Below are positions 58,016 through 64,000 of a DNA stretch of 64,000 bases, piece after piece (the stretch's first letter is position 1; the number at the start of each line of letters is the position of its first letter). A program made the position numbers and the translations under genes. The notes beneath the pieces were generated by a model. That model did no database searches, was not told where the DNA came from, and saw only the letters and a list, made by a program, of their open reading frames with translations. The stretch lies in the NCBI RefSeq assembly GCF_000423665.1, contig NZ_AUIK01000001.1, forward strand, positions 810,422-874,421, read 5' to 3'. Source of the stretch: Solirubrobacter soli DSM 22325 (GTDB lineage: Bacteria > Actinomycetota > Thermoleophilia > Solirubrobacterales > Solirubrobacteraceae).

Positions 58016-59200
58016 CTACTTGCTGCGTCGCAGACCCAGGATCGAGAGCAGGAACGAGGTGAAGAAGATCTGCAGGCCGACGATGACGAGCGATGCGGCG
58101 AGCACGGCCAGGCGCTCCTCGGACAGCTGCCCGAAGCCGCGCTGGACCCAGATGATCACGATCGCGCCCATGACGACGAACCCGAGGAACGCGACGAGGC
58201 CGCCCAGGACGAGCCCGTGCTCGAGCCTGAACCGCGCCCGCATGCGATCGAACCAGGGGTCCTTCTCGTTCATGAAGTAGGTGCCGTAGGCGTGTGCGCA
58301 CAGGCCGAGGGCGACGATCTGGACGCCGACGATCATCAGCAGCGCGCCCGCGACCATCGTGTGCAGGTCCCACTCGCGGCCGAAGACGTCGATCTGCAGC
58401 AGCGCGACGAGCGAGACGAGCGTGCCCAGGAAGAGCATGATCGCGCCCGGCAGCATGAACAGGTACGTCGGGCTGTGGACGAGCAGGAAGCGCAGGTGGC
58501 GCCAGCCGTCGCGGAAGCTCGAGAGCTTGCTCTCGCCGCCGCGCGGGTGGTACTCGATCGGGAACTCCTCGATCCGCAGCTTCTCCTTGGAGGCGCGGAT
58601 GACCATCTCGGAGGCGAACTCCATGCCGGTCGTGCGCAGGTCCAGGCGCGGCAGCACGTCACGCCGCAGGGCGCGCATGCCGCAGTGCGCGTCGCTGACG
58701 CCGGTGCGGAAGAAGACGTTCAGGATGCCCGTGAGCACCGGGTTGCCGACGTAGCGGTGCAGCCACGGCATCGCGCCCGGATGGATCTGGTCCATGCGGT
58801 CGCCCATCACCAGCTCGGCGCCGCCGTCGAGATGCTTGACGAACTTCGGGATCTCGCGGAAGTCGTACGTCAGGTCCGCGTCGCCCATGACGATGTAGCG
58901 CCCGCGGGCGGCGGCGAAGCCGGCCAGGTAGGCGCTGCCGTAGCCGCGGCGCGGCTCGTGGATGACGCGCGCGCCGGCCGCCGCCGCGAGCTCCGCGCTG
59001 CGGTCCTCGGAGGCGTTGTCGGCGACGACGACCTCGCCGGGGATGCCGAACTCGGACATCACGGCCAGGGCGGTGGTGACACAGCGCTCGATGTTCGCCT
59101 CTTCGTTGAGGCACGGGATCACGACCGAGACGATGAGCTCCTCGTCGTCCTGGTGATCGAGGGGTTCGAGCGAGGGAGGTGAAGGCTGAAGTGTGCTCAT
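58016..59200 (-). CDS. DPM1-like GT2 with C-terminal membrane helices
   Basis: A 394-residue GT2 of the dolichol/polyprenyl-phosphate sugar synthase type: VSVVIPCLNEEANIERCV, EVVVADNASEDRSAELA, VMGDADLTYDFREIPKF (DAD metal site), and SDAHCGMRALRRDVL. Four hydrophobic segments (about 245-390) anchor it, as in GtrB-like synthases. It is a second source of polyprenyl-linked sugar besides 43389-44150. ATG 59200 chosen; upstream in-frame ATG 59248 would add 16 residues. Divergent from the GT4 at 59338 across 137 bp with a small AT-richer patch near 59245-59260. Confidence 0.9.
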   Translation of the reverse strand: MSTLQPSPPSLEPLDHQDDEELIVSVVIPCLNEEANIERCVTTALAVMSEFGIPGEVVVADNASEDRSAELAAAAGARVIHEPRRGYGSAYLAGFAAARGRYIVMGDADLTYDFREIPKFVKHLDGGAELVMGDRMDQIHPGAMPWLHRYVGNPVLTGILNVFFRTGVSDAHCGMRALRRDVLPRLDLRTTGMEFASEMVIRASKEKLRIEEFPIEYHPRGGESKLSSFRDGWRHLRFLLVHSPTYLFMLPGAIMLFLGTLVSLVALLQIDVFGREWDLHTMVAGALLMIVGVQIVALGLCAHAYGTYFMNEKDPWFDRMRARFRLEHGLVLGGLVAFLGFVVMGAIVIIWVQRGFGQLSEERLAVLAASLVIVGLQIFFTSFLLSILGLRRSK

Positions 59201-59337
59201 GGCAAGGCCGGGACGCGTCTGTCCCGATGATCGGCTAACGGGCGACAAAGCATTAAGTCGCGCAGAAAGCCGCGAGCCAGGGTAGCCAACGCCGCGGCGG
59301 GCTCCTGCAGGCGGTGTGCCACCCTACCCGCCCGCCC

Positions 59338-60471
59338 GTGCGCATCTGCATCGTCTACGACTGCCTGTTCCCCTACACCGTCGGCGGCGGGGAGCGCTGG
59401 TACCGCAACGTCGCGCAGCGGCTCGCCGCGGACGGTCACGACGTCACGTACCTGACGCTGCGCCAGTGGCCGAAGGGTGAACGCGGCGAGGTCCCCGGCG
59501 TGCGCGTGATCGCCGTCGGGCCGCGGATGGCGCTGTACGGCGCGAACGGCAACCGCCGGATCCAGCCGCCGCTGGTCTTCGGCCTCGGCGTGCTCTGGCA
59601 CCTGCTCCGCCACGGCCGTCGCTACGACGTCGTGCACACCTCGTCGTTCCCGTACTTCTCGCTGCTCGCGGCGGCCGCATTGCGCCCGCTGCACCGCTAC
59701 CGGATCGTCGTCGACTGGTTCGAGCTGTGGAGCCGCGAGTACTGGAGCGAGTACCTCGGCGGCATCGGCGGCAAGGTCGGCCGCGCCGTGCAGAACCTCT
59801 GCCTGCGCGTCCGCCAGCACGCGTTCTGCTTCGCCGAGCTGACCGCCCGCCGCCTGCGCGAGGACGGCCTGCGCGGCGAGGTGACCGTCCTGCGCGGGAT
59901 GTTCTCCGGGCCCGAGACGCCACCCGCTCCGGTCCCGGCCACCGACGTCGTCGTCTTCGCCGGCCGCCACATCCCCGAGAAGCGCGCACCCGCCGTCGTG
60001 CGCGCCGTCGCGCAGGTGCCGGACCTCCACGGCCTGATCCTCGGCGACGGCCCGGACTACGAGGAGGTCAAGGCCGAGATCGCGCGCCTGGACGTCGGCG
60101 ACCGCGTCGAGGCGCCGGGCTTCGTGGAGACCGCGCGGGTCGAGCAGGAGCTCGCGCGGGCGCTGTGCCTCGTGCTCCCGTCGCGTCGCGAGGGCTACGG
60201 GCTGGTCGTGGTCGAGGCCGCCTCGCTCGGCACGCCGTCGGTGCTCGTCCGTGACCCCGACAACGCGGCCACCGAGCTGATCGAAGAGGGCGTCAACGGC
60301 TTCGTCGCGGACGCTGTCGAGGATCTCCCAGAGGCGATCGAGCGCGTCAGATCCGCAGGGCCGGAGCTGCGCGCCTCGACCGCCGACTGGTACGGCCGCA
60401 ACGCGAGCCGGCTGTCACTCGCCGGCTCGCTCGACACGGTCGCGGAGAGCTACGCGAGCGTTCGCTCGTAG
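59338..60471 (+). CDS. GT4 glycosyltransferase
   Basis: A 377-residue GT-B enzyme: IVYDCLFPYTVGGGERWYRN acceptor loop, DVVHTSSFPYFSLLAA, WFELWSREYWSEYLG, and E-x7-E in REGYGLVVVEAASLGTP. The donor-side FAGRHIPEKRAPAVVRA block is clear. GTG 59338 chosen by its family-like N-terminus. The 3' end overlaps the convergent GT4 at 60450 by 22 bp. Confidence 0.88.
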   Translation: MRICIVYDCLFPYTVGGGERWYRNVAQRLAADGHDVTYLTLRQWPKGERGEVPGVRVIAVGPRMALYGANGNRRIQPPLVFGLGVLWHLLRHGRRYDVVHTSSFPYFSLLAAAALRPLHRYRIVVDWFELWSREYWSEYLGGIGGKVGRAVQNLCLRVRQHAFCFAELTARRLREDGLRGEVTVLRGMFSGPETPPAPVPATDVVVFAGRHIPEKRAPAVVRAVAQVPDLHGLILGDGPDYEEVKAEIARLDVGDRVEAPGFVETARVEQELARALCLVLPSRREGYGLVVVEAASLGTPSVLVRDPDNAATELIEEGVNGFVADAVEDLPEAIERVRSAGPELRASTADWYGRNASRLSLAGSLDTVAESYASVRS

Positions 60472-61535
60472 CTGGCCGCGGTCAGCTCCGCGGTCCGCTC
60501 CCACGTGAACTCGGCCACGCGCGCCAGGCCGGCCTCGCGCAGCCGCGCGGCCTCGGCGGGAATCCGCCGCAGGGCGTCGGCGATCGCCCGCGGGTCATGC
60601 GGGTCGAACAGGAGCGCCGCGTCACCCGCCACCTCGGGGAGCGACGTCGCGTCGCTGCACGCGACCGGCACGCCGCGCGCCATCGCCTCGAGCACCGGCA
60701 GCCCGAAGCCCTCGGCCAGCGAGGGGAACACAAACGCCGACGCGAGGGCGTACAAGCCCTCGAGATCCTCGGCCGACACCCACGCCGGGAACACCGCCCG
60801 CAGTCCGAGCGAGGCCGCTCGCGAGCGCAGCTCCGCCTCGTGCGGCGTCGCGTAGCCGGGCATGACCACCACCGGGCGGTCCTCGAGCAGCGCGACCGCC
60901 TCCAGCAGCCGCAGCAGGTTCTTGTGCGGCCGCTTGGCGCTGACGGTCAGCAGCACCGGACCGTCGCCCAGCTCCAGCCGCGCGCGCAATTCGGCGGCCG
61001 GCGTCGGCGCCACCGGCGGCCGCGGCGTCACGCCGAGCGGCACGACGTCGACCTTGGCCTCCGGCGTGCCCAGATGCTGCGCGAGGTCGCGGCGGGTCGA
61101 GGCAGCGTCGACGATGATCCGGTGCGAGCGGCGCGCCGCGGCCGGCACCAGCGCGCGCATGCCCAGCGCCCGCACGCCGAAGTGCGCGTCGGGCACGACC
61201 AGGTAGTTGAGGTCGTGGATCGTCGTGACGCGCCGCGGCCCGCTGACCAGCGGCGCGGTGCTCGCCAGCGAGTGGATCAGGTCGCAGCCGTGGGCGGCGG
61301 AGGCCCGCGGCACCGCGAGCTGGTCGCCGCGCACCCAGTCGACGCGGTTGCGGGCGTCGAGCCCGAGCACGACCGTGTCGACGCCGAGGTGCTGCCCGGC
61401 GGCCGCCCGCGACACGAACGCCGTCAGCCGCAGCCCCGGCCTCGCCGCCAGCCGCGGGATCAGCTCGCGGGCGTAGACCTCCATGCCGCCGATCTCCCCG
61501 GGTACGAGGTAGACGAGGTTGAGTGCGACGTGCAC
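60450..61535 (-). CDS. GT4 glycosyltransferase
   Basis: A 361-residue GT-B enzyme: LVYLVPGEIGGMEVYARELI, VTTIHDLNYLVVPDAHFGVR, VDVVPLGV, LTVSAKRPHKNLLRLLEAV, and E-x7-E in AEGFGLPVLEAMARGVP. It is similar to the genes at 62162 and 63256; all three may belong to one mannosyl/rhamnosyl elongation series. GTG 61535 lies 4 bp past the methyltransferase stop at 61540, so they are probably co-transcribed. Confidence 0.9.
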   Translation of the reverse strand: MHVALNLVYLVPGEIGGMEVYARELIPRLAARPGLRLTAFVSRAAAGQHLGVDTVVLGLDARNRVDWVRGDQLAVPRASAAHGCDLIHSLASTAPLVSGPRRVTTIHDLNYLVVPDAHFGVRALGMRALVPAAARRSHRIIVDAASTRRDLAQHLGTPEAKVDVVPLGVTPRPPVAPTPAAELRARLELGDGPVLLTVSAKRPHKNLLRLLEAVALLEDRPVVVMPGYATPHEAELRSRAASLGLRAVFPAWVSAEDLEGLYALASAFVFPSLAEGFGLPVLEAMARGVPVACSDATSLPEVAGDAALLFDPHDPRAIADALRRIPAEAARLREAGLARVAEFTWERTAELTAASYERTLA

Positions 61536-61539
61536 GGGG

Positions 61540-62136
61540 CTACGCGTTCGGCACGCGGGCCGTCAGCCACACGTTCCGGCGCCAGACAGGCAGCCACGCG
61601 AGGGCGGTGAACGGGAACGGGCGGCGGTTGTCCTTGGTGCGCGCCGAGACGATCGAGGTGCCGGGGAAGACCGACTCGTACCCGACGTGCTCGACGTCCC
61701 AGCCCTGGTCGGCGAACAGCAGCCGGAACGCCTTGCGGGTGAACGGACGGCGGTGCGTGTAGTCGTCCCACACCCACCGCTGCGCGTCCGGGGAGGACGC
61801 GAACACCCGCCCGCCGGGGACCAGCACCCGCTGGACCTCGCGGACGACCGCGACGGGGTCGCGCACGTGCTCGAGCAGGTCCTTGAGGATCGCCCCCTCG
61901 AACGCGTCGTCCTCGAACGGGAGCGGCTCGTCGACGTCGGCCAGCAGCACGCGCCGGCCCGCGGCGGCCGCCGCCTCGACCGCGGCGGGCGAGCCGTCGA
62001 TCCCCGTGTAGTCGGTGAAGTGCGCCGCCAGCCACGCGCTTCCGCAGCCGACGTCGAGCAGCTTCGTGTCGCGCCCGAAATGCCGCGTGACGTCGCGCCA
62101 GTACCCGGGCTGCTCGTGCCACTCGAAATACCCCAT
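61540..62136 (-). CDS. SAM-dependent methyltransferase
   Basis: A 198-residue class I methyltransferase of the Methyltransf_11 type: KLLDVGCGSAWLAAHF, TGIDGSPAAVEAA, ILKDLLEHVRDPVAVV and VLVPGGRVFASSPD. ATG 62136 begins GYFEWHEQPGYWRDVTRHF. Upstream of and probably co-transcribed with the GT4 at 60450; divergent from 62162 with a 25-bp gap. Likely modifies a sugar or lipid intermediate. Confidence 0.85.
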   Translation of the reverse strand: MGYFEWHEQPGYWRDVTRHFGRDTKLLDVGCGSAWLAAHFTDYTGIDGSPAAVEAAAAAGRRVLLADVDEPLPFEDDAFEGAILKDLLEHVRDPVAVVREVQRVLVPGGRVFASSPDAQRWVWDDYTHRRPFTRKAFRLLFADQGWDVEHVGYESVFPGTSIVSARTKDNRRPFPFTALAWLPVWRRNVWLTARVPNA

Positions 62137-62161
62137 GGGGCGTTGAGCCTACGATGCTGCG

Positions 62162-63286
62162 GTGCCACTGCGCCATGTCGGCTTCAACGCGCTGTTCCTC
62201 GATCCAGGGGTCTCGGGCGGCCCCGAGACGTACCTGCGCGGGCTCGTCCCGGCGATCGCGACCGAGTTCCCTTCACTGCAATTGACCGTCGTCACGACCC
62301 GCCGCGGCGCCCGCTCGCTGCGCGCCGACGGCTGGACCGACTTCGCGCGGATCGTGCACCTCCCGTGCGACGAGGGAGAGCGCGGACGGCGCCTCGCCGC
62401 CGAGCAACTCCTGCTCGGCACGGTCGCGCGCCGGCGGCGCTTCGACGTCCTGCACTCGCTCGCCTCGATCGGCCCCGTGCTGCCGTCGGTGCCCGCCGTG
62501 GTGACGCTGCACGACGTCACGTTCTTCCGCATCCGCACGTTCGGCCTCACGACCACGCTGGCGATGAAGGCGATCGTGACCGGCGCCGCGCGCACCGCGT
62601 CGGCGCTGATCTCCGGGTCGGCCGCCGCCCGCGACGAAGCGTGCGAGGAGCTGCACCTGGACCCGGCGCGCTTCACCGTCGTCCACCACGGCGCCGGGCG
62701 GCTGCCGGACACGGTGCCCACGCCCGCCGCGGACATCCGCGCCAAGCTCGGCCTCGACGGGCAGCGCGTGGTGCTCACCGTGGGCGCGATCCGCCCGCAC
62801 AAGAACCAGGGGGTGCTGGTCGAGGCGCTCCCGTCGCTGCCCGCCGACGTGGTGCTCGTGCTCGCGGGGCGCCCGGAGCTGGGCGCCGAGGAGCTGGGCG
62901 AGCGGGCGCGTGCGCTCGGCGTCGCCGAGCGGGTCGTCACGACCGGCTACCTCGACGACGCCGACCTCGAAGGCCTCTGGCGGGTGGCGTCCTGCTTCGC
63001 CTTCCCGACCCGCGCCGAAGGCTTCGGCCTCCCGCTGCTGGAGGCGATGCAGCGCGGCGTCCCCGCCGCGTGCTCGGACATCCCCGTGCTCCGCGAGGTG
63101 GGCGGCGACGTGGCGCGGCGCTTCGATCCCGACGACCCGGCCGGGGCCGCCGCCGCGGTGCAGGCCGCGATGGCCGATCCGGACGCCGCCGAGCGCGGCC
63201 GCGTCCAGGCGCAGGCGTTCTCGTGGGAGGCGTCGGCGCGCGGGACCTACGCGGCCTACGAGCGCGCGCTGACGGCGCGCCGGTAG
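62162..63286 (+). CDS. GT4 glycosyltransferase
   Basis: A 374-residue GT-B enzyme: FLDPGVSGGPETYLRGLVPA, VVTLHDVTFFRIRTFGLT, TVVHHGAGRL, LTVGAIRPHKNQGVLVEAL, and E-x7-E in AEGFGLPLLEAMQRGVP. GTG 62162. The 3' end overlaps the convergent GT4 gene at 63256 by 31 bp. Donor probably GDP-mannose or dTDP-rhamnose; not determinable here. Confidence 0.9.
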   Translation: MPLRHVGFNALFLDPGVSGGPETYLRGLVPAIATEFPSLQLTVVTTRRGARSLRADGWTDFARIVHLPCDEGERGRRLAAEQLLLGTVARRRRFDVLHSLASIGPVLPSVPAVVTLHDVTFFRIRTFGLTTTLAMKAIVTGAARTASALISGSAAARDEACEELHLDPARFTVVHHGAGRLPDTVPTPAADIRAKLGLDGQRVVLTVGAIRPHKNQGVLVEALPSLPADVVLVLAGRPELGAEELGERARALGVAERVVTTGYLDDADLEGLWRVASCFAFPTRAEGFGLPLLEAMQRGVPAACSDIPVLREVGGDVARRFDPDDPAGAAAAVQAAMADPDAAERGRVQAQAFSWEASARGTYAAYERALTARR

Positions 63287-64000
63287 CTCTCGAGCGTCGC
63301 CGCCGCGGTCGCCTCCCAGGTGAACGCGCGGCAGCGCTCGTACCCCGCCTCGACGAGCTGCGCGGCCAGGACCGGGTCGGTGAGGACGCGCTCCAGCGCG
63401 CCGCGGATCGCGTCGACGTCCAACGGGTCGAACTGCACGGCGGCCGACCCGACGACCTCCGGCAGCGAGGAGACGTTCGAGCACGCCACGGGCACCCCGC
63501 GGCGCATCGCCTCCAGCAGCGGCAGGCCGAAGCCCTCCTGCAGCGACGGCAGCGCGAACACCGCCGCGAGCCGGTAGAGCCCTTCGAGCTGCGCGTCGGT
63601 GAGCCAGCCCGGAAAGCGCACCCGGTCCGCCACACCGAGCTCCTGCGCGAGCGCGCGCAGCTCGGCCTCGTGCGGCGTCGCCGACCCGACGAGCACGAGC
63701 TGGACGTCGTCGGCCAGCCCGGCGACCGCGCGGATCAGCCGCGGCAGGTTCTTGTGCTCGCGCTTCTGCGCCACGCACAGCACGACCCGCGCATGACCCA
63801 ACCCGAGCTCGGACCGCAGCCGCGCCTCCGGCTCCGGCTCGGTCACGCCGCCCTCCGGCACGCCGTGCGGCACCACGTCGATCTTGGCCTCGGGCAGCCC
63901 GATCGTCGCGACCATGTCGCGCTTGGCCGCCTCCGAGATCGCGATCACGCGGTCCGCCACCCGCGCGCTCGGCAGCGCGGTCGCCTTCATCATGAACGTG
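63256..64000 (-). CDS. GT4 glycosyltransferase (N-terminus outside window)
   Basis: At least 248 residues remain, covering the end of the acceptor domain (DRVIAISEAAKRDMVATIGL) and the whole donor domain: VDVVPHGVPEGG, LCVAQKREHKNLPRLIRAV, and E-x7-E in QEGFGLPLLEAMRRGVP. The frame is open to the window edge, so the gene starts beyond 64000; ATG 63993 is internal. Convergent overlap with 62162-63286. Confidence 0.88.
   Translation of the reverse strand, partial: TFMMKATALPSARVADRVIAISEAAKRDMVATIGLPEAKIDVVPHGVPEGGVTEPEPEARLRSELGLGHARVVLCVAQKREHKNLPRLIRAVAGLADDVQLVLVGSATPHEAELRALAQELGVADRVRFPGWLTDAQLEGLYRLAAVFALPSLQEGFGLPLLEAMRRGVPVACSNVSSLPEVVGSAAVQFDPLDVDAIRGALERVLTDPVLAAQLVEAGYERCRAFTWEATAAATLESYRRAVSARS

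Overview
The window is very GC-rich bacterial chromosome with dense genes, many GTG/TTG starts, and stop/start overlaps of the GTGA, ATGA and TGATG type. HisKA_3/LuxR two-component pairs, M13 and S51 peptidases, a CtaA with a paired-cysteine loop and DUF2142 proteins fit a high-GC actinobacterium. A Solirubrobacter/Conexibacter-like member of the Thermoleophilia is my best guess; this is inferred from style, not from a database search. No rRNA, tRNA, CRISPR array or transposase was found.

Layout. Positions 1-14.3 kb hold housekeeping and sensory genes: two histidine kinase/response regulator pairs, an orphan receiver, a single-domain globin, an HSL-type esterase, an S51 peptidase, a calcineurin-like phosphoesterase, an M13 metallopeptidase, a 58-residue zinc ribbon, a DHA2 MFS pump, an operon of cupin, NAD kinase and spermidine-synthase-like protein, and a beta-carbonic anhydrase. 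At 14.3-14.8 kb is a long inverted-repeat element. At 14.8-16.7 kb are a sugar-nucleotide epimerase and heme A synthase.

From 16.8 kb to the end the window is almost entirely surface-glycan biosynthesis. The block at 16.8-24.4 kb is an apparent operon of NeuB-type synthase, SDR, aldehyde dehydrogenase, CMP-sugar synthetase, full-length transketolase, HAD phosphatase and sugar O-methyltransferase. It lacks the dehydratase, aminotransferase and acetyltransferase genes of known sialic/legionaminic/pseudaminic routes, so it may make an unusual CMP-activated ulosonic acid. At 24.3-34.8 kb two mirror-image arms of related glycosyltransferases and methyltransferases flank an ABC-2 permease (Wzm); the right arm carries the Wzt ATPase and a KpsC/KpsS-like transferase of the kind that uses CMP-Kdo. 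At 35-49.7 kb are GT4/GT2 enzymes, a CmcI-like methyltransferase and a long minus-strand operon with two DUF2142/ectodomain gene pairs, a further GT-C and a polyprenyl-phosphate sugar synthase with its DUF2304 partner. At 49.7-55.4 kb are duplicated GT4/CgeB-like pairs and a second Wzt/Wzm transporter. At 55.5-64 kb are a secreted protein with eight exact 51-residue repeats, more glycosyltransferases and a methyltransferase.

Two non-coding repeat families stand out. One is a roughly 500-bp element with long terminal inverted repeats, in two copies (14332-14826 and 50756-51292), each filling a gap between convergent genes. The other is a 110-150-bp sequence (34853-34964 and, on the other strand, 57843-57989), each copy lying after a stop codon and just upstream of a glycosyltransferase start. 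Neither matches an element I recognise.
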